From assembly GCA_038496445.1 (NCBI GenBank), contig JALMLS010000561.1:84694-148693 (forward strand): a stretch of DNA of 64,000 nt, in the 5' to 3' direction. Shown piece by piece: positions 34,201-44,366 of the stretch; positions within the stretch are counted from its first letter, which is position 1; the number at the start of each line of letters is the position of its first letter. A program made the translations under genes and the position numbers. The notes under the pieces were generated by a model. The model was given only the letters and a program-made list of their open reading frames with translations. It searched no databases and was not told where the DNA came from. The DNA is from Trichosphaerium sp. ATCC 40318. Lineage: Eukaryota; Discosea; Flabellinia; Trichosidae.

Positions 34201-34944
34201 AGAAAACGCAACTGTAAGATACTTTGCAGATCAAGGAGGTTCATGGGCTTCTTCAAAATCGCCAAGTGATCCTAATAATATGGTATTTAAACAAGTGGTT
34301 ATACAGCCGCCAATACCATGGAGTAGAAACCCAACACCAGGCACGTGCTCACAATCTGAATCAATTGTATTTTCTGAAACGAAATCTTTTCGATTCACGT
34401 ATTGACTGATACTACAACTTTGCCGCAACACTAGCGTTATAAATAAAAGTTGCTTGTTGTTTTGTTCGTGTGGTTTCTGAATAGCAAGGAAGAAACTGCA
34501 ACGCTCCTTTTTCTCACAGTGCTCTCGCACTTACAAACAACTTTAGTATCTATTCTTGGTGATAGGACATGGACTGATTATTGTGTTCATGCTAAAACAT
34601 ACATGACGTCGACAGAACCAAGCGCTTTTATAGCTTTATACGGACGTATAGGAACGTTTGATACATTCACTGTCACACAGCCACCTGGTTACATCATCAC
34701 CTTTTCGAGGAGAAGCGTAACTATATCCTCAGGCGAGAACGTTATCTTCAAAGGAGTTGCTTCTTTTCCTTTAGAAAAATGGCACTCAATATCAGCTTGT
34801 TTCAAAGGGGACCTTATATCCGCTTCTTTAAATGGAATAACTATAGCAACCGTTCATGATAAAGAATATGAAGAAGGCTTAACTGGTTTAGCTTCAGGGT
34901 GGCATTACGCATTTTTTGATGAGTTTTCAATAAAAGAAACTTAA
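31222..34944 (+). CDS. Galactocerebrosidase (GH59) with N-terminal ricin-type lectin domain
   Basis: ATG 31222 starts a signal peptide ([15 protein letters not shown]) ending at a GTACGT donor. Exons 2-5 form a beta-trefoil lectin with repeated Q-x-W ([37 protein letters not shown], then [20 protein letters not shown] and [13 protein letters not shown]). The GH59 domain begins at [17 protein letters not shown]. Its acid/base Glu is in NYIGMWNEHQQND (W-N-E split by a 240-base intron), and the nucleophile Glu is in [12 protein letters not shown]. Later landmarks are [79 protein letters not shown] and a C-terminal jelly-roll ([19 protein letters not shown]...[13 protein letters not shown]), as in animal GALC. 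The enzyme should remove galactose from galactosylceramide in lysosomes. One C-terminal intron may start GC (near 34341). The N-terminal lectin is not part of animal GALC. Confidence 0.9.
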
Positions 34945-35202
34945 TCAGTACGCCTTGGTGCAAAATGTTCAAACCTAGCGTTTTAGTTGAAGTTTGAAAG
35001 AGCACGTGGATTTGATTGAAGTGAAATTATTAGAGTTTCATGTCAAGAGTTTAAGCTATAAGTGAATCAGCAACACGCTTACTCAGCGCTCAATATTTGA
35101 GAAGGTGAACATGCTACTTTGGTTGACGTGAAACGACTTAACATTTGAAATATTTGCCAAGCGATCTACTTGTGATAAGATTGTGATAACTTCATTTCTG
35201 TT

Positions 35203-38200
35203 ATGAAGCTAATTATTAGCTTGTCATTTGCAGCTTTAGTATTGCTTGGTAACTAAATTAACAATTCATCTCTAAAACGAGTTATACTTTACGGAGAGAT
35301 TTCATACAAGGCATAGGTACAACATTTGGACAAGATATAATCACGTGGACAGAATTTATCACAGAAGTATCTACCACATGTCAAAATACTATAAACGCAA
35401 CAAATTTGATCACGTGGAACGTAAGAGATCCCACTGTGCCTATTCAATTCGAGTTTTTTCGCATAGACACTCCGTTTACGACTACAAGTGAGATTATACG
35501 AAATAACGCATACGATACACCTGTAGCGAATCCACGTGCGTTTTTAAAAAATTGAAAAACTTCAATTTTGATAAAAAGAACTTCTTGCTCATCGGAACAA
35601 GGCAAATGGTATTTTTATGGTGATGTTGTATCTAGCTCGATGAGAGATAGGTCTAGTGCTTTCTTGATGATTGATAAAGATACACAGCAAGTCCTCGGAG
35701 GATACAACTTATTCGAATCTGTACATTTAACACCAACTTTTGTTTTTATGCCTTTTTAAGGTTTGGTTGCTGAATTGTCGTAGCGACCTGCTTTTGCAAC
35801 AATAATAAGAGGAGGTCCTGGAAGTATATTATATCAATCAGAGGGTTCTTTGTTCCCTATAACAACAAAGCGAGATATGTTGATGGACGGTAAGAAATCG
35901 AAAAAGTTTTTGTTTTCTCTTTTCTAAAAGTAGCACTAGTGCCAAAGCATTCTTTACATTGTACGAACTCAGAACATGATCACATACACAGTCATAGCAA
36001 AAGAGGTTTCTTTGGATACGCACATAATGTACTACCATTAAACTATCCTTACTACACCGCGAGGGTACGACAGATTTCAAGTTTCTACCAGAAAGTTAAT
36101 TGGTTTTTCGAGATAGCTTTCAATAGATATCACTTCACAAGTTTTTCAGCGCAACAGACAAAGCGATGAGTTCGTTCTTGACTGGATAACTGGTACTATT
36201 GCATGGGGTAGTTGGATATACGAACGTGATTACGCAGTCAAGCTAAAAATAGCAAGCATCTTCTACTATACAGAAGCAGGTAAGACCATTCTTCTTTGAT
36301 TCTAAAATTCTTCGGACCAAGTAATTGTGTAGCGTTGGATCCTTATGATGGGTTGACTGGTGATAGCGAACAAGCTCTAGCAGCTGTAGAAAATCAATAC
36401 AGTTCCAACACGTGCGCTTTCTTTAAAGACTTCGAAGTAATATTTAAAACAGGAACAAACAAGCAGTGCCTAGAGAGACTGCAATGGTTATATTCTCTAG
36501 CGACTCAATCTTTTCTACAAGTGGTTTTGCAGATATAAATAGTTTCTGTTCATCACGGAGTGTTGCTGCAACTTCGATAGGATGGGCTTTTGCTTATGGG
36601 TCATTTGTATGTCTATCAGCAAGAAAGTGAACAAAATGGGTATTAACTTTTTGTAAAGACAGTAATGTTACATGAAATAGGACACAATGCAGGGAGTCTC
36701 CACACTCGCTGTTATGGTACAGTAAGTATACCTGGATTTGAAGGACTTGGAAATATTGATCGTTGTGGAACTGAGAATGGTTGTGATACTTCAGGAACAG
36801 AAGCTACTCAACGTACAGTGTTTCTGACATAGATATTTTCAATGAGATTGTTTACTTTATTCCTAGCATCAATAATGTCTACTGGATGTGACACACCTCT
36901 TGCTGCATACCTAGGAAGAGAAAACTTCTATGGTTTAAGTAGTGAACGTGTTCCAATCACGTTACGTGCAGCAGTAGCTTTCCGCAGAGGCACGTTAAAA
37001 TTGGTTACTACTAACATGTTAATAAATCCGTTTAGTTACTTCACAGCTCTCAGATTGTTTACCCGATTGGGTTCACAATGATGTGACAGTGAATTGTGCT
37101 GATTTATTTGATACTATCCCGCCTACTACATCGCCAACAACTCAAATGCCAACCTTATCCCCTACTGAGTCACCAACTGATGCACCAACGGATCTACCTT
37201 CGAACCCTCCAACTGTTGCACCAACGGATGCGCCTACAACCACTCCAACTAATGCACCTACTGAGTTACCAACTGCATCCCCTACAAACGCGCCAACCAA
37301 TGCACCAACAGACACTCCAACTGATGCACCAACGGATCCACCTACGAACCCTCCAACTGTTGCGCCAACTGATGCACCAACAGATGCGCCAACTGATGCG
37401 CCAACTGATCTACCATCAACGTCACCTACAGCTGTGACAATGCCTCCTACAGTAACTCCAACCACAGAACCTCCTTCAACAAATGCCCCAACTTTAGCAC
37501 CAACAACAGCTCCAACAACACTACCCACTACCATGCCCCAAACGACTGCATCGCCAACAACTCAATCACCAACTAATGTACCAACCACAGCGCCTACGGT
37601 GATGCCCACTTCACCCCCTACAACCGAGGCTCCAACTATAGAGCCTCCAACAACGCTTACACCAACTACAATAATGCCCCAAACTACCCTACAGCCTGTT
37701 ACACAGGCTCCAACAAACTCTCCAACTGTTGCTCCCACGAATATCCCGACACTACCTCCAACTACACCACATCCTACAACACTAACTCCAACAACGATAC
37801 CTACTTCTGTACCAACAGAAACGCCTACAGCATCGCCTACCGCTGTTTCAGCACCTACCCAAGTTCCAACTATTGCTCCAACTGTTGCACTAACAAACGC
37901 TCCAACTTCTGCTCCTTCAACACAACCAACAACAATGGCCACAGCTTCTCCAACTCCTGTGACACCCACAGTAGATTCCACAGCCGTACCAACAAGTGCT
38001 ACTTCACCAACAATTGGTACCACTCCTATTCCGCGAGTGGATGTAGAACTGGCTTGCATAAGCCTTCAAGGAACTAGTTGCATGTAAGGGCATTACCTAA
38101 CTCGAGTGTGCTTCTTAAAACTAATTACTTCTTTGTAGATGTTCTAGAACTGCTTGCCCATGCACTTCCTCTTCTTGTACATGCACAAGACCTTCAGGCT

Positions 38201-38274
38201 TTTTTTTAGCATGTGTACAAGTATTAACCTCCCAGAGAGTTCGTATAGCTGCAAACGGCATGGCGTGTTGTTGA
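35203..38274 (+). CDS. Secreted gametolysin-like (M11) metalloprotease with Pro-Thr-rich stalk
   Basis: ATG 35203 encodes a signal peptide (MKLIISLSFAALVLLG) ending at a GTAACT intron. A large N-terminal pro-region spreads over several exons (GTTFGQDIITWTEFITEVST, SEQGKWYFYGDVVSSSMRD, SDEFVLDWITGTIAWGSWIY). The catalytic zinc site is VMLHEIGHNAGSLHTRCYG (HExxHxxGxxH) near 36665, followed by IPGFEGLGNIDRCG. The segment SERVPITLRAAVAFRRG precedes a 300-residue array of PT-(D/N/T)-(A/P/L)-PT units (37.1-38.0 kb), typical of cell-wall or extracellular proteins. The last exons add cysteines (ACISLQGTSC, then CSRTACPCTSSSC) and end at 38274. M11 enzymes digest cell-wall glycoproteins. Exon joins between 35.5 and 37.1 kb are approximate. 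Confidence 0.75.
37100..38000 (+). repeat. Low-complexity Pro-Thr array
   Basis: Around 900 bases built from the hexanucleotide-like unit CCAACN/GCACCA, coding P-T-x-(A/P)-P-T. On the opposite strand it produces long Val-Gly-Ala frames (37142-38059), which are shadows. The array is part of the M11 protease gene and is likely O-glycosylated. Confidence 0.85.
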
Positions 38275-38824
38275 TTTTGTATATTTATTTTAAATACATC
38301 GTATTAGTAGCACGCACCCATCTATTTGTAGATTATAGAGTCAATTCCATAGACACATGATTTTTTGAACAATCGAATCACTTTGTTAAGTAACGTATCT
38401 TGCCTTAACGTAGCCTTTTGAACTCTTCATAGTATCCAAAACGCTTTCTACTTGCCGCATTACATTAGCACAATCAAGAATGAACAACGGAAGGTAACTT
38501 TAAACGTTTGTTGACTCATCCCGCCAAAAAAATACTTATCAAACTGCCTTTTGTACCTTTCTTACGCCATTTAGTGTTAACGGTACAGCTTTTCCGACTA
38601 ATTTACTCAGTTTACCACCTGACATACTGGTACACCTCCGCAAACGCTAGAAATACCACTACTAACGCGCACATAGGTCGAAATTAGTAATTACGATAAA
38701 GACGCGTTCATTGCCGTCCATTCCCTGTCAAAACAAGCGGCTGTAAGCACTCATTTTACTAAGTACGATATTTTGATACACTTGACATTCAGTGAACGAT
38801 GTGTTATTGATTTTTACCGCTTTT
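38275..38824. other. Intergenic
   Basis: 550 bases with no supported gene between the M11 protease and the large MORN_2 gene. Any upstream exon of the MORN_2 gene should lie here or before, but none was recognised. Confidence 0.4.
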
Positions 38825-38924
38825 AAGGAGTCTGAGCAAGCGTGGTTTATGGCAGCTCTGGCATAAGAATGGATGTATAAAATACAAGCACTACTTCAAA
38901 GACGGTAAAGAACATGGGCCAATC

Positions 38925-40190
38925 ATGGAGTGGTTCGACAATGGGCAACTACATCAGAAAACTCAAAAAAAGAATGGTAAATATTTTGGTCAAATGAAAC
39001 TATGGCATGAAAATGGTCAATTGTCATTAACTGGTTCTTTAAATTGTAATCAAAAGGCTGATGGAGAGGTAAAACAGTGGTATGACAATGGTAACTTGAG
39101 AAGCTGTATTGTGTTTAAAGATGGTAAACCTGATGGAGAGTCCAAAGAGTGGCATGATAATGGTCAATTAGAAAATCACAGTTATTTCAAGGAAGGTAAG
39201 AAGCACGGAGATGTTAGAAGATGGAATAAACAAGGAATTATGATGTTCAGTGGTAGCTATAAGGACGGACAAGAACAAGGTGAACATAAGACTTGGGACG
39301 GAGAGCATATTATAGAATTTCTTATCTATGGAAAGACAAGTTGTGGCCATGTGTCAGTTGAGGAGAAGAGCTATCACCTAGGCATTTTGTTAAGCTCAAT
39401 ATGCTACAAACAGTATGACGATGATGACAAACAGTGTTATGAAGAGGATGGTAAAGGAATCAGGATCAGAGATAGACGTATAAGTAAGCACTATAGGCGT
39501 AACAAACATGAATCAAAGCATGGAGAATACGTTAAGTATTCTACAGGTGGAGTACTTGAAGTTCAGTGTTTTTACAAAGAAGGGCGTAAAGACGGTGCTC
39601 ACAAAGAGTGGCACAGTAATGGTCAGTTAAAGTCTGAAATGTTTTACAAAGATGACAAGATGGAAGGAGAAGATAAAGCATGGAATAGCAGAGGACAATT
39701 GGTCAGACAGTTTAACTATGTTGAAGATGAGAAGGACGGAGTATGTAAAGAATGGAGTGATGGTGGATGTTTAATTACACTCTGTTGTTACAAGAAAGGT
39801 GATCTAGATGGAGAGTTTGAGACGTGGCATAGTCGTGGTATTTATAATACTCATTGCTTCTATAACAACTCGGTTAATGTTGGGAAGTATCAGGAATGGA
39901 ATAATAAGGGGAGATTGATAAAAGAATGTTTTTACAACAAAGATGGAAATAAAGAAGGAGACTACAAAAGATGGTATGATTATGGAGAATTAGAAAAGTC
40001 TTGCTATTACAAGAATGGCGTAAAACATGGGTTGTTTATGCATAATAAGAAAAGGCGAGGTGTTGAATATAAAGGCTTTGATAATGGCAAAGAAATCAAT
40101 TATAAGGAGATATATGACGAGAATATGGCACTTAAAGAAGAAAATGTAAAACTTAAGGAACAAATAAGGGCATTGTTAAATAAACAGTAA
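38925..40190 (+). CDS. Large MORN_2 (YwqK-like) repeat protein
   Basis: A single open exon from ATG 38925 to stop 40190 (421 residues). It has about 13 units of the pattern W-x-x-x-G-x-L-x-x-x-x-x-Y-K-x-G-x-x-x-G-E, for example MKLWHENGQLSLTGSLN, SKEWHDNGQLENHSYFKEGK and HKEWHSNGQLKSEMFYKDDK. A degenerate stretch lies in the middle (about residues 125-200). The C-terminus is a short coiled coil (ENMALKEENVKLKEQIRALL). The repeat frame stays open upstream to about 38827 (KRGLWQLWHKNGC...), just after an AG, so the true start may lie in an upstream exon. Unlike its neighbours it lacks obvious introns. The family is common in bacteria (sometimes called antitoxin YwqK) and in giant viruses; its molecular role is unproven. 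Confidence 0.75.
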   Translation: MEWFDNGQLHQKTQKKNGKYFGQMKLWHENGQLSLTGSLNCNQKADGEVKQWYDNGNLRSCIVFKDGKPDGESKEWHDNGQLENHSYFKEGKKHGDVRRWNKQGIMMFSGSYKDGQEQGEHKTWDGEHIIEFLIYGKTSCGHVSVEEKSYHLGILLSSICYKQYDDDDKQCYEEDGKGIRIRDRRISKHYRRNKHESKHGEYVKYSTGGVLEVQCFYKEGRKDGAHKEWHSNGQLKSEMFYKDDKMEGEDKAWNSRGQLVRQFNYVEDEKDGVCKEWSDGGCLITLCCYKKGDLDGEFETWHSRGIYNTHCFYNNSVNVGKYQEWNNKGRLIKECFYNKDGNKEGDYKRWYDYGELEKSCYYKNGVKHGLFMHNKKRRGVEYKGFDNGKEINYKEIYDENMALKEENVKLKEQIRALLNKQ

Positions 40191-40821
40191 AGTTTTGATT
40201 CATGGAAGAAAATAACAGAAGTATTGTTTAAGATATCCAACGTGGATATGTACAATTCCACACAAGTAGATGACAAGTTTGTGCTTGAACGTAGGGTAAA
40301 CTTGTCCTTATTTTTAAGAGAACTATTAATTCAACTGGAGCCAAATAAGGCCTATTAAATACTGACTAGCATTTATTGGGCCTTCTTGGATGAGCGAAAA
40401 GCGTACTTTGGCACCTAAATAAACTCGTTATTTTGACAGAAGTTTACTTGTGTCACGTGACCTACACAAGCAGCGCTAAACAATAGGCCACAAAAACCAG
40501 TACGTTTATTGATAGTCATAAATATCCGCACGTGTAACGTAAAAATGGCAGTGAAAAAATGTCTGTTTGAATGGTCTTGATTTTCTCGATTTCTTTTTGT
40601 TTTTATCTCCTGTGTACACTTTGTTCCGTATTGCCGAACAAAATTACGCGTCATTTAGAGGTTAGTGAGTTTGAAAACGCTTTTGTTGATAAACCTTTAT
40701 TATTTCTGCTCTAAACGCCAAGTGGTCTTAAGAAACCGCGTTTACCAAACTATAAAGCCTTCTCATAGTTTTTTAGCGAAAAGAAGTAAGAAACGTACTG
40801 AATCACTCACAAACACCTTAA
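40191..40821. other. Intergenic, promoter of the SAP gene
   Basis: 630 bases without a gene. CACGTG occurs near 40455 and 40531, about 290-370 bases upstream of the SAP-domain start codon. Confidence 0.45.
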
Positions 40822-41391
40822 ATGAGATTGAGTCGCACGTATACAGATGTTTGGACCGTAATTGATTGCAGAAATGGCGGTCGTAGAATAAAAAGGCTAC
40901 CAGTCGCATGTCCTACGATGGCAGAGGCCAACGCTGAGGCCAAAGCGATATTCTGGTCGTACGGTAGTGACTTAGATGATCCAGACGAAACAGACGAGCC
41001 AGGAAAACCGTATGAAGCATTTTCTTCAACTTGTATTGGTTCTGGATCTATTATGATCACAGTAGAAGAGCTATCACCAGGTTATATGACAGTCAAAGAA
41101 CTAAGAGCGCTGTGCGAGAAGTGGGGACTCTCAAGCAAAGGGAAAAAAAATGAGCTTAAATCAGCTTGTTTTCAAGAAATGACAAAAATCCAAGCGAAAA
41201 AAGAAGCAGATGAAGAAGAGGATGAGGATGAAGATGAGGACGAAGAAGAGGCTGACGATGAGGATGAAGGTAGTGTTAGGGATGATGGTAAAGTAGAAGC
41301 GGTGAAAAAGACCAATAAAAAGAGAAAGACAACAAATACAGAGGAAGATGCCGAAGTGTCCAAACGTCAAAAAATCGAGAAAAAAAAATAA
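40822..41391 (+). CDS. Nuclear SAP-domain protein with acidic tract
   Basis: An intronless frame of 189 codons. Residues about 1-75 form an unrecognised domain (TDVWTVIDCRNGGRRIKRLP, EAFSSTCIGSGSIMITVE). Residues about 90-125 match the SAP helix-extension-helix (MTVKELRALCEKWGLSSKGK, KNELKSACFQEM), a DNA/RNA-binding fold. A long Glu/Asp tract follows (EEDEDEDEDEEEADDEDEG). The end is basic with NLS-like clusters (KKTNKKRKTT, SKRQKIEKKK). A chromatin or RNA-associated role is likely, but no specific orthologue is recognised. The mirrored Ser-rich frames on the minus strand are shadows of the acidic tract. Confidence 0.75.
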   Translation: MRLSRTYTDVWTVIDCRNGGRRIKRLPVACPTMAEANAEAKAIFWSYGSDLDDPDETDEPGKPYEAFSSTCIGSGSIMITVEELSPGYMTVKELRALCEKWGLSSKGKKNELKSACFQEMTKIQAKKEADEEEDEDEDEDEEEADDEDEGSVRDDGKVEAVKKTNKKRKTTNTEEDAEVSKRQKIEKKK

Positions 41392-41596
41392 AAAAACGCT
41401 TAATTAGTTGACGTCTTGTCTACTGATCAGGTTAAAATTAAGCGCTATTGGTTAACAATAATATACAATATGCATTATGTTGGTATAAAACCATTGAAGA
41501 GAGGAAGGCTGCGAGATTATTTGACAAACCTGTTTTTCAGTGAATATTGAAGCTTGTTGAACTGTACTTGGTTCAAATTACAGATTACCCTCAGGT

Positions 41597-42517
41597 ATGA
41601 CAGATACTAATACAGGTACGTGTCACGGAAGTATTTAGCTACGTCAGTGATAATTTAAGCTAATGATTGCGTAATAGACGCAACAACACCTAGCAACGCT
41701 GAAGCGGCCTTAATTAGCGAGACTGTGTTGCGTTTGTACAATTGTCGTATTTCTCCGCCAGATTTTGACATTTACTCTGAAAAGATGGTGTTTGAAGACC
41801 CACTTGTGCATATAGTAGGTATTGTTATCATGTTATCTTTCGATTGAACTCTCACGGAGAAATAGGCGCCAAATGCTTCCAAGCCGTAATGTATGCGATG
41901 CCCTTACTATTTAAAGACGCTAACTGCGAAATGATGAACTGCCAAAACGATACAACCGATTTGAAGCCAGGTAACAACAAAAACAGAAAAAAACGTTAAC
42001 TCTTTTTGCCTTTTTTTTTCCCAAAAGTTTTTTGACATGTGCTCTACAGATATTATCACAAGACTTCCAAAAACTGATCAAATCATATCATTTAATATGA
42101 ATCTATCGTATACAATACGTGGACTTGGCTTTCAGTGTAATTTACCAACAAAAATCTTTCTGGAACTTGAAAAAGGAAAAATTATTCGACATCATGATTG
42201 TTGGTACGCTTCAACAACTTGACCCATCACACGTGTTCGCTCACAGTATCACGTGGTATTATTATTATTATTTCTTTTAAAGAAGGGTTGTATCATTGCA
42301 GTTGCTGTTACAGTAGACTTGCATGCACGCAGTCATGTTGTAGTTGTCACGTCTTAAAAGTGCTTTTAGGTTCAGCAGAGAGGTTTTCGGAATGTCACGT
42401 TGGAATCCATGGTTTTATGCTCGTGCATTCCAAGGATGGTCTTGTGGTTTCCTTATGCGTGGTACAAGAGATAGAGCTTTCAAAGAATGGAATGATAAAG
42501 CAGCAAAAGACATGTAA
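41597..42517 (+). CDS. NTF2-like (SnoaL/DUF2358-type) protein
   Basis: Five exons join in phase. MTDTNT (ATG 41597) is followed by a GTACGT intron, then AALISETVLRLYNC with PDFDIYSEKMVFEDPLVHIV, then AKCFQAVMYAMPLLFKDANC, then a segment with DQIISFNMNLSYTIRG and KIFLELEKGKIIRHHDCW. A long intron (about 42203-42370, donor GTACGC, acceptor TTTTAG) leads to FSREVFGMSRWNPWFYARAF, ending KEWNDKAAKDM with stop 42517. The pattern of an N-terminal helix, F-x-D-P-x-x-x-x-x-G, a beta sheet and D-x-W is that of small NTF2-like domains of the DUF2358 type. There is no signal peptide. Ligand or enzymatic role unknown. Confidence 0.7.
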
Positions 42518-42540
42518 TTTTATTAATAAACTTGTTCCTT

Positions 42541-43803
42541 TTAGATATAAATATTTGCTCGCATTATTCTCTTTAGAGTACTAGTCTCTTTTGGACTCAG
42601 TCTGTCCCAGAATGTTATTTTTGATACTTGAGATGCCATATCTTGCTTTGGCTGAACATAACTGCGAGTGAAGTTTGCTAGCAAAGCAGATCTATCAACT
42701 AGAGAAAAAGTTATAAAAGGATTTAATGTCAACGAAGTTATTACTTGATGTTTTGTTAGGTCTCTGAGTATGCCACCATCCTCCATGAGCTATGAGAACA
42801 TGACCCTTCTCTGCTTCTAGAATCTTAATACTCTCCTTTTAAAAAATTCAGTCAATCAACTGTGGTGCACACGTGGACTCACTTTACTATTGTTAATCGT
42901 TGAGCTATCTGGCCATCTTTTAAAGACATGAGACTTTTCAAAGAACCCAGTACCACCGTTTTCCTTTGTAAAGTCATCTAGTAACCATAATACCTGAGCA
43001 CTGATAGGAGCCACAGGCCAAGGATACTCCAAATCATGATACGGGTAATCAACGTGCCTGAATAAAAGAGTTACAACTTTAACTTTAAAAAACATCTTTG
43101 TTCGTACCACCCAGCATCTCCATGAGTTTTCATGTTTGGTAATAACGTATTAGAACTCCATGTTGCACATCTAAAATTAGACCCAAGGTACCAAGTCATG
43201 ATCGCCTCCACAACAGGATTTGATGCAATTTTAGCAAAGAATGGATGCAATTCAAGTATACAACTAATACGATGTTGGAACTCATTCCTTGATCCTTTAC
43301 CAGCCTTCTCCATAGAGGAAAGTATTGATTTAACCTCATCAGCAAACTCTCGTGGCATAATAGGAAGAAGAACAAACCCATTCGAGATGAGGTTATGAAC
43401 AGCGACACTAATATCAAAAACCTGTTCTCCAAGCTTGATTTTAAGAGAATCTGTTTCCCACTTGGTTTCTTTTTCTTCTTGTCCTTTAATGGATACAAAC
43501 AGACCTAAATGAGTATACAAAGATATACTAGACCCTTCTTTGTTTATCTTAAAGAGTTCCCATTCCTTGTAGGTGAGTTTGAGCTTGTTTTCATTAAAAC
43601 GTTATTAGTACCTTACAATGAGGCACAAAACGGACTGTTCTATCATCCCACGCGCTTAGATAAAGTCCTCCAGTTGTTCTAAACGAAAAAAGGCCAGGGG
43701 TCTCTTCTGTAGCTTTAAAGTAATGTGGTTCGTTCGCTAGTATTCTTTTATCCCCTTCAAGGCTTAAAAAAAGACCTAGCGGACATTTGAGGCTTGTAAT
43801 CAT
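42541..43803 (-). CDS. Fascin-like domain fused to phytanoyl-CoA dioxygenase-like domain
   Basis: ATG 43803 begins MITSLKCPLGLFLSLEGDKR, and with PGLFSFRTTGGLYLSAWDDR and EGSSISLYTHLGLFVSIKG it forms a beta-trefoil of fascin type (G-L-(F/Y)-L-S). The next part, VHNLISNGFVLLPIMPREFA, is the usual PhyH opening. HVDYPYHDLEYPWP carries the H-x-D iron ligands, VLWLLDDFTKENGGTGFFEKSH is a typical PhyH segment, and GHVLIAHGGWWHTQRPNKT holds the distal His and the 2-oxoglutarate-binding Arg. The last exon ends IMRANIYI (stop 42541). It should be a non-haem Fe(II)/2-oxoglutarate dioxygenase; the substrate is unknown. No signal peptide or peroxisomal tripeptide is seen. Introns begin GTACTA, GTACGA and similar. 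Confidence 0.8.
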
Positions 43804-44366
43804 CTTGTTAAAAGAATAAACAAAAAAGTAATGAGATTTCTGTTCCGTTTCAGATTCACGTAATATCTGACAACTAGTTGCACATCATCTGGCTGCTTTT
43901 GTTCTCACGTCCGCTTTTTAAGGTCGTAAGCCTCTGTTAGGTATTGATTTATACTCCAGCGATGGCAGAATCTAACAAGAATGCGACTTTTGGGCGCTTT
44001 GTATACACGTGTTGTTAATTAAACGCCAAACCTTGCTACAGAGCATCTCGGGCCCTATACGATGTATGCTATTACAGTACTGTTTGAAATATTTTCGTTT
44101 TATGTTTCTAATGAAGCAGGGCAAGACATCAACTACACTTGCTGTGCAGCATAGGTCTCACCGTTTTACGGTAGTACTAGTTGTGAATCATTTATCAAAG
44201 CAAGCAAAAAGAACTGCCTTTTAGACAAACCGTAGGAAACATCATAGGCTTCATACAGAGCGTAGACTTTATCAATGCTGCAAAAGATTACACGTGATTA
44301 TTTGAGGTTTAAGTCCACTGTTTGGCGATAGTTTTTGAATAAAAAACACTAAAATAGCGTCCTCGC
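43804..44366. other. Divergent intergenic region
   Basis: 560 bases between the PhyH gene (minus) and the vWD-like gene (plus). CACGTG occurs near 44010 and 44290. A weak plus frame (44009-44224) is not supported. Confidence 0.45.

Noticed and set aside
37142-38059. Long Val-Gly-Ala open frames on the minus strand
   Set aside because: They are exact antisense shadows of the Pro-Thr array and have no start context, signal or domain.
41161-41370. Ser-rich and Phe/Ile-rich minus frames opposite the SAP gene
   Set aside because: Produced by the GA-rich acidic codon tract of the SAP gene on the other strand.
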